46,000 nucleotides of DNA from Symbiodinium natans (lineage: Eukaryota; Sar; Dinophyceae; Suessiales; Symbiodiniaceae), in the NCBI GenBank assembly GCA_905221605.1, contig CAJNDS010002226.1, forward strand, positions 47,501 to 93,500. The letters are read 5' to 3'. The notes below the pieces were generated by a model, which had not been told where the DNA came from, did no database searches, and saw nothing but the letters and a program-made list of their open reading frames with translations. Position numbers and translations under genes: made by a program. Shown here piece after piece: positions 1 through 10,897 of the stretch. Numbering within the stretch: position 1 is the stretch's first letter; every line of letters begins with the position of its first letter.

Positions 1-489
1 AGTTTTGTCGGCTAGTAGACTCCGGGCCTTTGCTTCCCACCGCAGCCCAAAAAGTCCTAAGCAATAGGATGGCCTCTTGGCCTTTGCTTCCCACCGCAGC
101 CCCAAAAAATGCCAAGGGATAGGAGGGCCCCTACCCTTTGCTTCCCACCGCAGCCCCCAAGAATCCCAAAAAATAGGAGGGCTCTGGGCCTTTGCTTCCC
201 ACTGCAGCCCAAAAAGTCCTAAGCAATAGGATGGCCTCTTGGCCTTTGCTTCCCACCGCAGCCTTACGAAATGCCAAGGGATAGGAGGGCCCCTGGCCTT
301 TGCTTCCCACCGCAGCCCCCAAAAACCCCAAAAAATAGGAGGGCCTCTGGGCCTTTGCTTCCCACCGCAGCCCAAAAAGTCCTAAGCAATAGGATGGCCT
401 CTTGGCTTTTGCTTCCCACCGCAGCCCCAAAAAATCCCTAGGGATAGGAGGGCCCCTGGGCCTTTGCTTCCCACCGCAGCCCCCAAAAA
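1..489. repeat. 54-bp minisatellite, about nine copies
   Basis: The core TTTGCTTCCCACCGCAGCC recurs at about 30, 83, 136, 190, 244, 298, 354, 408 and 462. The period is a multiple of three, so the minus strand stays open as an 18-residue repeat (LRWEAKAQRPSYFLGF). No other sign of a real protein. Confidence 0.9.
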
Positions 490-559
490 TCCCTAAACCC
501 TACACCCTAAACCCTAAACCCTAAACCCTAAAGCCTAAACCCTCCTCCTCCTCCTCTTC

Positions 560-592
<33 letters not shown>

Positions 593-620
593 CTACTACT
601 GCTACTACTACTACTATTTT
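490..620. repeat. CCCTAAA array followed by CTC/CTA trinucleotide repeat
   Basis: About seven CCCTAAA-type units, then (CTC)n and (CTA)n to about 614. Confidence 0.9.
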
Positions 621-1345
621 AGTAACATATCGTGCGAAAATGATGTTTGCAAATGGGGGCGGCTGCGCCCCCCCAACCCCCCCGCTTTTTTTGAAGCCGC
701 ACAAGCTTGCTTCAAAACATACACATGCAGCCCCCCCCAACCCCCCCGCTTGCCTTTGACGGAAAAAAACCCTAAGTCTCCTTGGTACGTTAATATCAGG
801 GAAAATCTCTATTCGCTTTGGGATTTCAATAGCAAAACCTTTGTTTTCTTTGGATTTAATCGGGAAACATCTATTCTCTTTGCGACCCCCTTCTTGCCTT
901 TGACTGAAAAAACCTAAGTCTCCTTGGTACGTTAATAGGAATCCTTTCATTTCTTTGTATTTGAAAATAAAATATTCATTTCCTTTGCACTTTGTGAGGG
1001 AAATCTATCTTCTCGGAAATGTCAGGGAAAATCTCTATTCGCTTTGCGATTTCAATAGCAAAACCTTTGTTTTCTTTGGATTTAATAGGGAAACATCTAT
1101 TCTCTTTGCAACGTTGTCGTTGTCGTTGTCGTTGTTGTCGTCGCCGTTGTCGTCGTTGTTGTCGTTGTCGTCGTTGTTGTCGTTGTCTTCGTTGTTGTCG
1201 TTGCTGTCGTTGTTGTCCTTTGCACTTTATGAGGGAAATCTATCTTCTCGGAAATTTCAGGGAAAATCTCTATTCACTCTGGGATTTCAATAGCAAAACC
1301 TTTGTTTTCTTTGGATGTAATAGGGAAACATCTATTCTCTTTGCA
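621..1345. repeat. Duplicated 129-bp unit around a GTTGTC microsatellite
   Basis: 982-1110 and 1217-1345 are near-identical copies (CCTTTGCACTT ... ATTCTCTTTGCA) flanking (GTTGTC)n at 1111-1216. A partial third copy lies at about 798-882. Two other short repeats (GCCCCCCCAACCCCCCCGCTT near 670 and 735; AACCTAAGTCTCCTTGGTACGTTAATA near 770 and 912) show stepwise segmental duplication. Confidence 0.85.
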
Positions 1346-1392
1346 ATTAAATAGGAAAACATTTGGGTGGCTGTCAATATTCCTTCATCCAG

Positions 1393-1449
1393 GAACAGCG
1401 AATGCTGCAAAGACCACGGTGCCGCCTTATGACGAAAAGGAAAACGAAG
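1393..1449 (+). CDS. Candidate exon, unidentified plus-strand gene (TANAAKTTVPPYDEKENE)
   Basis: 57 bp after CCAG and before G/GTCTGG. It is open and protein-like in composition. It belongs to a series of unique islands between repeats that run on the plus strand. No homology recognised. Confidence 0.35.
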
Positions 1450-1496
1450 GTCTGGAATGACGGCGTTGGCAAATAACGAAGATTAGTACTAACTCT

Positions 1497-2015
1497 GGTA
1501 CCCCGGTCAGGTCGGTCAGTTCGATCAGGTCAGCCCGGTCAGGTCAGTCTGGTCAGGTCGGCCCGGTCGCCCGGTCAGGTCGGTCAGTTCGGTCAGGTCA
1601 GCCCGGTCAGGTCAGCCTGGTCAGGTCGGTCCGGTCGCCCGGTCAGGTCGGTCAGTTCGGCCCGGTCAGGTCAGTCTGGTCAGGTCGGCCCGGTCGCCCG
1701 GTCAGGTCGGTCAGTTCGGTCAGGTCAGCCCGGTCAGGTCAGCCTGGTCAGGTCGGTCCGGTCGCCCGGTCAGGTCGGTCAGTTCGGTCAGGTCAGCCCG
1801 GTCAGGTCAGCCCAGTCAGGTCAGTCTGGTCAGGTCGGTCAGTTCGGTCAGGTCAGCCCGGTCAGGTCAGTCCGGTCGCTCGGATCGGTCAGCCCGGTCA
1901 GGTCAGCCCGGTCGGGTCAGTCCGGCCAGCCGGTCAGGTCAGTCCGGTCAGCCAGCCAGGCCGACCGGATCCGGTCAACCGGATCCGGTCAGCCCGTTCA
2001 CCCGGTCACGGTCTG
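1497..2015. repeat. GGTCA/GGTCG pentamer satellite with about 68-bp higher order
   Basis: Built from GGTCA and GGTCG words. A longer unit beginning GTCGCCCGGTCAGGTCGG recurs near 1567, 1635, 1694 and 1762. Decays after 1,900. Confidence 0.9.
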
Positions 2016-2080
2016 ACGTTGCCCTTCGACACCCTTCTGTGAGGGGGAACATCCCAACTGATAAGGGTTCAATTACGGAG

Positions 2081-2135
2081 GAGCAGTCGAGGGCGGTGTG
2101 GCCAAGATTCAACATTCATCTGACCGCCCCTCTGA
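2081..2135 (+). CDS. Candidate exon (EQSRAVWPRFNIHLTAPL)
   Basis: Acceptor CGGAG, donor A/GTGGGG in phase 1, which fits the next candidate exon. The phase does not fit the exon at 1,393, so an exon may be missing in between. Confidence 0.4.
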
Positions 2136-2297
2136 GTGGGGTCAGCCCAGAGACTGAAACTCTGAACCCTGAACCCTGGACCCTAAACCCTAAACCCTAA
2201 ACCCTAAACCCTAAACCCTAAACCCTAAACCCTAAACCCTAAACCCTAAACCCTAAACCCTAAACCCTAAACCCTAAACCCTAAACCCTGACGAGAG

Positions 2298-2347
2298 GCG
2301 GTCCCCTTGCTGAAGGCATTGCCTCAGCTCTTCAGAATCTTGGGTTG
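2298..2347 (+). CDS. Candidate exon (GPLAEGIASALQNLGL)
   Basis: Acceptor GAGAG followed by GC (phase 1), strong donor GTAGGT (phase 0). It lies between a CCCTAAA array (2,166-2,290) and unique sequence. Confidence 0.45.
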
Positions 2348-2507
2348 GTAGGTTGGTCAATGTTAGGTCAGGGGCAACCCAGAGCCCTCCAAGAGCTTTT
2401 TTTCTATGGCTCCCTAAACCCTAAACCCTAAACCCTAAATCCTAAACCCTAAATCCAAAACCCTAACCCCAAACCCAAAACCCAAACCCGGACTGGTCTT
2501 CGTTTGC

Positions 2508-2518
2508 AGCATTTCGAG
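2508..2518 (+). CDS. Candidate 11-bp microexon (HFE)
   Basis: TTTGCAG precedes CATTTCGAGGA, followed by a GC donor. It would bridge phase 0 to phase 2 between its neighbours, giving LGLHFEDIENGF. Attractive but short enough to be chance. Confidence 0.3.
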
Positions 2519-2592
2519 GAGCCTTAAACCCTAAACCCTAAACCCTAAACCCTAAACCCTAAACCCTAAACCCTAAACCCTAAACCCTGCAG

Positions 2593-2640
2593 TATTGAAA
2601 ATGGGTTCGACAAGACATGCCGCGGCACCAGCTGTAAATT
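2593..2640 (+). CDS. Candidate exon (IENGFDKTCRGTSCKL)
   Basis: Acceptor CCTGCAG, phase 2. Four GC donors are possible between 2,616 and 2,642, so the end is uncertain. Confidence 0.4.
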
Positions 2641-2825
2641 GGGCCTCAACTCCAGAATCCCTCAATTCGAGGCACCTGAAAGGTTTTTTGAGTTTAGGGC
2701 CTGGGCTTGGGGAACCCAAGAAAACCTAAACCCTGAGGGGGTTTAGGGTTTAGGGTTTAGGGTTCAGGGTTTAGGGTTTGAGTTTAGGGTTTAGGGTTTG
2801 GGGTTTGGGGTTTAGGGTTTTGGAG

Positions 2826-2920
2826 GCCTTCACCGAGGGACCTGTCTGGGCATTCTTGACCAGGGAGACGATCCAGCCCCTGGGAGAAGACCGGGACAGG
2901 AGCCCAGTGGCGAGCAGCCA
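2826..2920 (+). CDS. Candidate exon (AFTEGPVWAFLTRETIQPLG or another frame)
   Basis: Starts after TTGGAG. Two frames stay open over about 90 bp, so the correct one cannot be chosen. The end is a guess. Confidence 0.3.
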
Positions 2921-3161
2921 AGGAGTTGAGGGATGGCTCTTAGGGTTTGCAGCTTCAGGGTTGTCAGGGTGTAGGGTTTAGGGTTTCAGGGTTGCATTCG
3001 GGCTCTATCTAACGGTTCAGGGTGTGGTGCGCCGTCCTACTTTCGACTTGTTTCGAGCAGGCAGGCACCACACAGAACTGAAGCCTGGCTCCCGAGCTCC
3101 AAACAGCACTACCAAGTCACAAACCCTGTGCAGCCCCCAAAACCCCAAACCCTAAATTGAG

Positions 3162-3240
3162 TTCAATACTCCTGACATGGCCCCTATAATTATTCCCTAC
3201 GGGCTTGGTCCAAAGCTCCTCGTTCTTGCGTACTTGCCAG
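3162..3240 (+). CDS. Candidate exon (MAPIIIPYGLGPKLLVLAYL)
   Basis: Acceptor TTGAG, donor G/GTTCTG in phase 1, in register with the next candidate. The hydrophobic peptide could be a membrane or core strand. No family recognised. Confidence 0.45.
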
Positions 3241-3413
3241 GTTCTGCTCATCTGAACTCATCCCGAGTGTTTAGGGTTTCGGGTTTCGAGTTTAGGGTTT
3301 CGGGTTTAGGGTTTGGGGTTTAGGGTTTAGGGTTTGGGGTTTAGGGTTTAGGGTTTAGGGTTTGGGGTTTAGGGTTTGGGGTTTAGGGTTTAGGGTTTAG
3401 GGTTTAGGCCCAG

Positions 3414-3480
3414 GAACGGCACCTCTAGCTCCGGAAGGGGAGCCCTGGAAATGCACGCCGAAGTCCGCTACGCTGTCGTT
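3414..3480 (+). CDS. Candidate exon (TAPLAPEGEPWKCTPKSA)
   Basis: Acceptor CCCAG followed by GA (phase 1). The end is uncertain (GT at 3,478 or GC at 3,482). With the previous exon it reads YLPGTAPLAPEG. Further plus-strand exon-like islands may lie near 3.63, 4.2 and 8.65 kb. Confidence 0.4.
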
Positions 3481-3745
3481 AGCCTTAAGCCTTAAAACCC
3501 CGAAACCCCAAACTTCAAGACCCCAAGCCCTTGACCCTAAACCCTAAACCCTAAACCCTAAACCCTAAACCCTAAGCACTAAGCCCTAAGCCCTAAGCCC
3601 TAAACCCTAAACCCTAAACCCCAAACCCGCTGCCTGAAGGCTTCTGACTTCCCGTCTATCTCGTCCCCTTCGGGAGGCAAGACCTTCTCATGTTTGGGGT
3701 CGAAGAGTTTAGGGTTTAGGGTTTAGGGTCTAGGGTTTAGGGGTG

Positions 3746-4978
3746 AACTAAGGCTCCGGACTTGGGGTTTCAGGGTTGAGTGGGCTTTGCGGATTTGAGA
3801 TTTGAGGTTCAAGGTTTAAGAGTCGTGGAGTTTAGGATTGTGGTGTTCAGGGTTGTGGGGCTTTAGGATTGTAGAGGTTATGCTTAGAGTGCAAAGCGCA
3901 TTATGGAGTTTTGGGGTTCAAGCATCGACGTTGTGCTTGGGTCGCCATTCCTAGGAAACGCGTAAGAAATGTAGATAATAAATAAATCAATAAAAAGAAA
4001 TAAATGTACATATATATATATATATATACAATCAATATATAATTAAGAAACAACAAAAATTTGTGCAATATGTATGTACAGATATATATATATATATATG
4101 CACACATACAGTATGTAATTTACAACTTAGACTGTACAAAATATGTCTATCTATCTATCCATCTATCTACATACAGCAGGCCCCACACCCAAATTAGGGG
4201 CAGGATTCAAGGGCTTTTCGGGACTGAGGGCTCCTTTGGGAGTGGCACAAGCTAATTGAAGGTCTTGGACAACCTCTCTTGTAGGACCGACTTCCAAGAC
4301 CCTAGATGCGTATGCCAAACACGTAAGCCCGAAACTCAGAACCCTTAAACAACCTCAAGCCTAAACACTTCTCCTTACAAACCTAACACCCTGAGACCCA
4401 AAAACCCATCCTGAAATTCCAGGCGGCTTAGTGTTTACATAGTAGTTCAGGTTCCATGATTTTTCGAGGCTGAAGCTGGTTAACCGTGGGGCTTTGAAGT
4501 GGTCTCATAGCAAGAAAGGTTCCTGGCTACATGCTCAGTACCCTACGCCCTGAAACCTGAATCGACCCAGGGCCTATGCTTGCTACATCCAGGGCACGCA
4601 GTGGCTCTGCGGATTCTCGTGGCAGTGTGCCTCTAAGACATGGGTAAGGGTGGGGAGGGGGGGGGGGGAAGGGGGATGGAAATGGGCCGGTGGTGGGCGG
4701 GGTTGAGGGAGGACGAAGTTGAAATTCTGACGGTTTGGGGGGGGGGGGGGGTCGTGCGGAGTGCAGCTTCTTAGTTCACTGGAAAGGGGCAACTGCTACA
4801 CTGTCAGTTGGGTGTTCTCAAGGTGCGCCTGCACTTGGTCGTTGCAAGCGCTGCTTGCAGATCCGGCCGGCTATTTGAGGATGTAAAATCCCACTGCTCG
4901 ATGCACTTTGCTCCCCTGACAAGGGTGGCGGTTTGTTGCATGTGGGTGTGCGCAGTGCGCCTGTTGCGAACACCTGTC
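3746..4978. other. Intergenic or intronic DNA with TA and CTAT repeats and G runs
   Basis: AT-rich part 3,960-4,170 with (TA)n at 4,010 and 4,083 and (CTAT)n at 4,147. Two poly-G runs lie near 4,660 and 4,737. No gene recognised. Confidence 0.7.
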
Positions 4979-5372
4979 GTTTAGGGTTTAGGGTTTAGGG
5001 TTTAGGGTTTAGGGTTTAGGGTTTAGGGTTGAAGCCGCCGGCCAGGAAGCCAAGTCTCGTGGACTAGTCGCATGCCTTTGAACTCAGAAGGGCACTGAAA
5101 GCTCAAATGCTCTACAGCTGTCATCACGAACCGCACGAAACTCTAAACACTCACACCTACCAGAACCGATCCTCTCTGAAAATAAGACCCTACACCCCAA
5201 ACCCTCTTAAGGGTATTCGGTCCCCTTCCAACACCCTAAACCCTAAACCCTAAACCCTAAACCCTAAACCCTAAACCCTAAACCCTAAACCCAAAAACCC
5301 TAAACCCTAAACCCTAAACCCTAAACCCTAAACCCTAACCCTCAACCCTAAACCCTAAACCCTAAACCTCTC
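4979..5372. repeat. TTTAGGG array (4979-5029) and CCCTAAA array (5232-5372)
   Basis: Opposed orientations about 200 bp apart; the intervening unique sequence has no identified gene. Confidence 0.9.
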
Positions 5373-5397
5373 TTTCATATATAATTTAAATGTTAAG

Positions 5398-5998
5398 GAG
5401 TTACTGGGCAAGGTCGCCGTTTTACTGGGCAAGGTCGCCGTTTTACTGGGCAAGGTCGCCGTTTTGCTGGGCAAGGTCAGTTCGGTCAAAAAAATCGACC
5501 TTGCCCAGTAAAACGGCGACCTTGCCCAGTAAAACGGCGACCTTGCCCAGTAAAACGGCGACCTTCCGCCCCTGCCCAGTAAAAATGCGACCTTGGACCC
5601 CGAAGGTCGCCGTTTTTACTGGGCAAGGTCGATTTTTTGACCAAAATCGACCTTGCCCAGTAAAACGGCGACCTTGCCCAGTAAAACGGCGACCTTGCCC
5701 AGTAAAACGGCGACCTTCGGGGCCGAAGGTAGCATTTTTACTGGGCAGGGGGGGGTGTCCGAAGGTCGCCGTTTTACTGGGCAAGGTCGCCGTTTACTGG
5801 GCAAGGTCGCCGTTTTACTGGGCAAGGTCGCCGTTTTACTGGGCAAGGTCGCCGTTTTACTGGGCAAGGTCGCAAGGTCGCCGTTTTACTGGGCAAGGTC
5901 GCCGTTTTACTGGGCAAGGTCGCCGTTTTACTGGGCAAGGTCGCTGTTTTACTGGGCAAGGTCGCCGTTTTACTGGGCATGGGCAAGGTCGTTCTATA
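5398..5998. repeat. 21-bp minisatellite in alternating orientation
   Basis: The unit TTTTACTGGGCAAGGTCGCCG is forward at 5398-5480, reverse at 5507-5590, forward near 5600-5630, reverse at 5643-5722 and forward again from 5725, uninterrupted at 5760-5995. One turn point is a near-perfect palindrome around 5,630-5,650. The period is a multiple of three, so several frames stay open on both strands; these are not taken as genes. Confidence 0.92.
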
Positions 5999-6094
5999 AG
6001 TAAAATATTTTCTTAATGTTGTGGGATTCTTTGGGCGGGTGGGTATTTTCCTGGAGTAATTGCTTGACTAGTGAATGCTTGGACTTGAGATGCT

Positions 6095-6360
6095 GAACCC
6101 TAAACCCTAAACCCTAAACCCTAAACCCTAAACCCTAAACCCTAAACCCTAAACCCTAAACCCTAAACCCTAAACCCTCTTGAGGGCTCTTGCAGGCCTG
6201 TAGCTGGTCACGCCAGCCGCCAGGCAGTTCGCCATTCCTGGCCTCGCAATAAGCTGCTGGAGATGGGCTTGCTAGTAGGTTGCCGGTGTAACCCAGACGA
6301 GGTTCAGGGTTTAGGGTTTAGGGTTTAGGGTTTAGGGTTTAGGGTTTAGGGCTTAGGGTT
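6095..6360. repeat. CCCTAAA array and opposed TTTAGGG array
   Basis: C-strand 6095-6178, then about 120 bp unique, then G-strand 6302-6360. The unique island is open in one minus frame (RNGELPGGWRDQLQACK), but no exon chain supports it. Confidence 0.85.
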
Positions 6361-8140
6361 CTCCTCCCACGGGGCCCTATAGACCCTGAACCCTAAATCC
6401 CAAGCCGAAATCCTTAAGTCGAGGAGCACAGGGCACCAGAACCACGGAGGGCGAGCTCCCCATGGCGCGCGCGCGGAAGTTGGGCGTCTGTTAAGGGGTT
6501 GAAGGAGGGACCCCCTACAGGGGACTCTTATTCCCCCATAGAACCCTTATATACTTTATATAGTCCCTATAGACCTAAGTAGCCCGTAGCCCCTAAGTCA
6601 CCCCCAAATGAGCCCCTCCTTTAGTCCCGTTGAGTTTTCGGCCTTTCCGTCTCGGGGAGGTCCCGTTGGCGAAGCATGGTCTGCTTAGGGTTTTATCCCA
6701 GAGGCCCCCTAAGCCTGGATCCTCAACTGCCCCCTACACATGGGTCCGCATCGGGCCCCTCACAGTAGGAACTTCGGTGCAGACAGGGTTGGGGTCCCGG
6801 ATTCAAAGGCCTTGGGCCCGGGCTGTGGGTGTGTGCTCTTTTGAAGCTTTCGGGCTTGGCTTTGGCGCCTGTAGTGTCGGGTAGTTTTCGGGGCTTTGGG
6901 TATTAGAGTTTATAGAGCATAGGGCTTGCAGTAGGCTTAGGCTTTGGGCGTTCACGCTGAGCATCCCTAGCTGCCGAAGCCAAACCGAAAATGACCAGGA
7001 ATGGGTTTAGGGTGGGCAGGGTTTGGGGCTTAGGGCTTCGGGTTTTAGGGCTGGATATACGTGCACTAAGGAGTTTCCGCTAACCCCATGGCATTGCATG
7101 GCCGGCCAATGTTGCATCAATCAATTTTCGTTGTCCTGGGTCCAGAACAGCTGGCACCAACGAAAAGTAATGAAAGGCCTCCACCAAAAAATGACGATGG
7201 TGGTGCTCTGTATGCCAAGGGTCCCAAGCTGCCATGGTTCCTTCAAAGGACGCCTGAGACCTGTCTTGTGTCCGATGCTGCACGCTGGGCGGCTGCAACG
7301 TTCCATGAACTTGATCACCGAAACCAAACTTTGTTGAAGCCAAGCTTAAAAGGGCATGGTTGTGACTGCTATTCAGGGTACAAGTATAGCAAGTGTGGTT
7401 GGGCATGAAAAGGCCCACCTACTCCCTTTGCAGTCTTCCCCCCACCCAGATGCTACTTCGCATGATTGCTCCCACGCATAGGAATAAAATTAACGGTAGT
7501 TGGTGAGTCATATGCTCTATAGCCCCTGTGAAGGCTGCCCCTACCCGTTGACAGCTCCACTTAGTGTCCTTCTGAGCTCTGAAGTCTAAAGCCTTATTTA
7601 GAAGATGCACCAGTTTTTTCTTTCGCACACGTGAGAGCAGCTGTTTGCTGTACGCGGCCGCAATCTGATTGCGCCACATGACGGCTGCTTCAAAGTCTAT
7701 GCGAAGGCTGGTGCCATGTAGCCACGAGGCAGACAGGGCTATGGTGGTGGGGAAATCTCCATTCTTTGTAACCCCTAACCCCCCCCCCCCCCCCTCAATT
7801 GAGAAACCCCAAGCCCGGAGCATTATCAACCCCCCCCCCCCCCTCAATTAGGTTAGGGGCCCGATATTTTTTCTGTGGGCCTTTGGGTAGGTCAGGGCTT
7901 GGGGGCGGCTCGGGACAGCCCGACCCCCCCCCCCCCCTTCAATAGGGGGTGGGGGTAGAAACAAAAAAGGGGGGGGGGGGGGGGGGGGGAGGTTATGACT
8001 AGGTCAACATTAGATCGTCCTGTTCTTTCTTGCATGTCCATGCTCTCCGTCACGCTCGAGACCAATCCCGCAAGCCTGCCCAAGAGTCCAAGAGGAGCTG
8101 TTCATCCAAAAATCCACGGGTTCACCCAAAAAGCCACGGG
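6361..8140. other. Largely unique DNA with poly-C and poly-G runs, no gene recognised
   Basis: Overlapping frames on both strands between 7,020 and 7,850 are open for about 100-140 codons without recognisable motifs. Poly-C runs near 7,780, 7,832 and 7,925 and a poly-G run at 7,970-7,989 mark low-complexity breaks. A real exon here cannot be excluded. Confidence 0.6.
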
Positions 8141-8144
8141 AAGC

Positions 8145-8810
8145 CTAAACCCTAGACCCTAGACCGTAAACCCTAAACCCTAAACCCAAAACCCTGAACC
8201 CTAAACCCTAAACCATACACCCTAAACCCCTACCACCCCCCCCCCCCCCCCCCCACCTGAGCCCCAATCCCCGAACCTCCGTAAACCCTCAACCGAGCCT
8301 CAACCTTTGGTCTGGGGTTTTGGGTACAGGCGGTTGGGAGTTCAGGGCTTCGGACCCTCCTTAAACCCTAAACCCTAAACCCTAAACCCTAAACCCTAAA
8401 CCCTAAACCCTAAACCCTAAACCCTAAACCCCAAACCCCAAACCCCAAACCCTAAACCACAAGAAAGACTCAAGCCGGCAGTCTGTGACTGTCGAAACCC
8501 TAAACTTTGTTCTAACCGAAAACCGAAGCCGACTCCGAACCCGGGGGACCCTCCTCTCTACATGGCCTCAAACCCCGAAAGCCCCAATTTCTTCAGAAGC
8601 CCCCTCCAGGGTTTAGGGTTTAGGGTTTAGGGCTTAGGGCTTAGGCCCCGTGCTTTTGCCCAAAACGACACCCGAGTCCGGCGAGCTCCGGGGGACCAAC
8701 TATATCACCCCGGCTGCAGCTGCATGCCCGTGCTTACTTCCGAAAACATTTAGGGTTTAGGGTTTAGGGTTTAGGGTTTAGGGTTTAGTGTTTAGTGTTT
8801 AGGGTTTGGG
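8145..8810. repeat. Telomere-type arrays, both orientations
   Basis: C-strand at 8145-8230 and 8363-8457 (with CCCCAAA variants) and G-strand at 8607-8646 and 8750-8810; poly-C at 8,236-8,254. A plus-strand open island at about 8,660-8,730 (TPESGELRGTNYITPAA) may be an exon. Confidence 0.85.
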
Positions 8811-10642
8811 GGGTCGAGGGTTTTTGAGGCCTTGTTGTTTATATGGTTCTGGGGTTGGGCTGAGGCCGTAGAATTTTACCCTTAGGGCCTCTCGAGTCAC
8901 CAACAAAACAGGACCTACCCACCTAGCTGCGCTCCGTCGAAAAAGTTACATTTTTTGTTACAAAAGGTTGGGTTCTTTTGCAGTTGAAAAGGGTTACATA
9001 GGGTTTGCAGCTGCAGTTTAGCAGGCGGTGCACTTGGCCGGCAATCAAACTTGGGGCAGGGTACCCCCAAACCCCTAAACCCTAAACCGCTGACCACATT
9101 TGCTGGTTAGCAGACCTTGCTTGAAGGTGATGGCAGATTCTCGTAAACGGCTTACCTCGCATGTGTTAGAATTTATCACTGCCCATGTGCCGTCAAGAGA
9201 CTCATGACATGTCCTCAACATTACGAATCTCAGGACAATGCCTAGCCGTGCCCTGGGCACCCGAGCGTGTTGACTCCAAGATACCAAGAAGCCCGTAAGC
9301 CCTGGATGTAGGGTTATGTAAACTCTGGCCCTAAACCCTATAAAGCTTGAGTCAGAGAGTTTGGTTGCCAGCAATCTAGACATGGGGGGTGGCTTCAAAA
9401 TATGGGCCCTGTTTGTACCCCCCCCCCCCCCCCCAAAAAAAAAAAAGAAAGGCGCTACAACACTTAGAAGTCCAACAAGGGCCCATGATTTAGATCAGCT
9501 CCCCCCAGATATGCATAAGGATTGGCGCCGGTCAGCGCTGGAAGGCGCATGTGCTTCAAAATGCAAGATGGAACGGCAACTGGAGTTCAGTCATGCACGC
9601 AGAAGAATTTCCTGACCATGACCGTCTCTGCCACCTGCACAAATGCAGCGATGAAGGACCGCCCCCACTACAAATCTGAGCCTTGAAGAACCTTGGGCAG
9701 CACATGATGACGTGAACCCCCAGATTTGGGATCCTTGTTCCTGGACTACTACAATCATCCCTGTCATTGGGGAATATACCCAGTTGAGGGTTCATTTGGT
9801 TCTCAAGGAAACATCCCAGGTGGTTAAAGATTTATGGTTGCAGGAAGGATCGATGCTCATGTAGGGATTCCAGGGCATCTTCTGGCCGGGTTTTAAGGTT
9901 TAGGGTTTAGGGTTTAGGGTTTAGGGTTTAGGGTTTAGGCTCAACATCGAGTCGCATCTGTCGAAACGACAGACTCCGAACGCTTGTGCGAGAGGACCAA
10001 CAGCCCAACATACGGAAAGAGGTGAGGGTAAAGCCTTTACCTGCACAGAATATAGTAAGATTATACGAATATAAGAAACACAAAATATGGCATTATAAGA
10101 ATGTGGTCGTATAAGAATACAAGATTGTAACACTCTCTGACATCACCACCCGGAACTCCTAGCGGGCCCCGCCACCCCGAAAACTTTGCTCGGGCCTCGC
10201 CGGCCCCACTCGCCCCGAAATGGGCCGAGAGGTTACCGACTGTAGGGGCCTCAATATGTAGAACAGGGGGGTTGGGGGGTTTGTTATAGTATAACTATAT
10301 AGGGACCAGAAAGGAATTTCTATTAGTAATTATTCCGATCCCTACAGTACTTGCACTCAAACGCGGCTCTAAGAAAAGCAACAAGCATCGGTTCATCAAG
10401 AAGATCAACCACCAACAGAGTTATGATTCTCGTGCGGGTGGCCGGGGTAGGTTGATGGCCCAAGCGCGCACCCTAGCCAATGTAAACCCGAAACCCGAAG
10501 CCCTAAAGATTGATGTCTCCTGTGACTCTGACTCTCTCTCCCAATGGCTATGGTATGTTATGGTGCCCTCTTATGGTACTTTGAGGGCCGTCCAGTTATG
10601 AACCCAAAAGGTTCTAGGGGGCGGGGGTTGGGGTGAGCCTAA
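8811..10642. other. Mostly unique DNA, one TTTAGGG array, no gene recognised
   Basis: A G-strand array lies at 9893-9940 and poly-C/poly-A at 9,419-9,446. A minus frame at 9,075-9,398 is open for 107 codons without motifs. Confidence 0.6.
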
Positions 10643-10830
10643 AAACCCTAAACCCTAAACCCTACACCCTAAAACCTAAACCCTAAACCCTGAACCCTAA
10701 ACCCTAAACCCTAAACCCTAAACCCTAAACCCTGAACCCTAAACCCTAAACCCTAAACCCTAAACCCTAAACCCTAAACCCTAAACCCTAAACCCTAAAC
10801 CCTAAACCCTAAACCCTAAACCCTAAACCC
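10643..10830. repeat. Long CCCTAAA array next to the SPFH last exon
   Basis: About 25 units with a few variants, ending 18 bp beyond the stop codon of the SPFH gene. In the transcript it would be UUUAGGG repeats in the 3' UTR. Confidence 0.95.
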
Positions 10831-10847
10831 CAAGGCAGGGCCTGGTC

Positions 10848-10897
10848 TCACTTCTGCGCAGTGGCGGCATTTGCCAGTGCGGCGGTGCCCAACATGC
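10848..10897 (-). CDS. SPFH gene last exon 27 ([18 protein letters not shown])
   Basis: 50 bp, acceptor GTGTCAG followed by GC. It enters in phase 1 and ends at TGA 10,848-10,850. It sits between a CCCTAAA array on the left and a TTTAGGG array on the right. Confidence 0.88.

Larger units (their letters stand above)
2166..2600. repeat. CCCTAAA arrays (2166-2290, 2411-2490, 2525-2589)
   Basis: Three C-strand telomere-type arrays; the first has about 16 perfect units. They separate the candidate exons near 2.30, 2.51 and 2.59 kb. Confidence 0.95.
2737..3745. repeat. TTTAGGG and CCCTAAA arrays around candidate exons
   Basis: G-strand arrays at 2737-2820, 3269-3407 and 3707-3742 and a C-strand array at 3536-3628. 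TTTGGGG variants are mixed in. Confidence 0.9.

Noticed and set aside
5390-6016. 208-codon frame and four others over the 21-bp repeat
   Set aside because: The repeat period is a multiple of three and lacks stops on both strands; no start context or homology.
7020-7850. Frames of 100-140 codons on both strands
   Set aside because: Several overlapping frames are open equally, none has recognisable motifs, and poly-C runs interrupt them.
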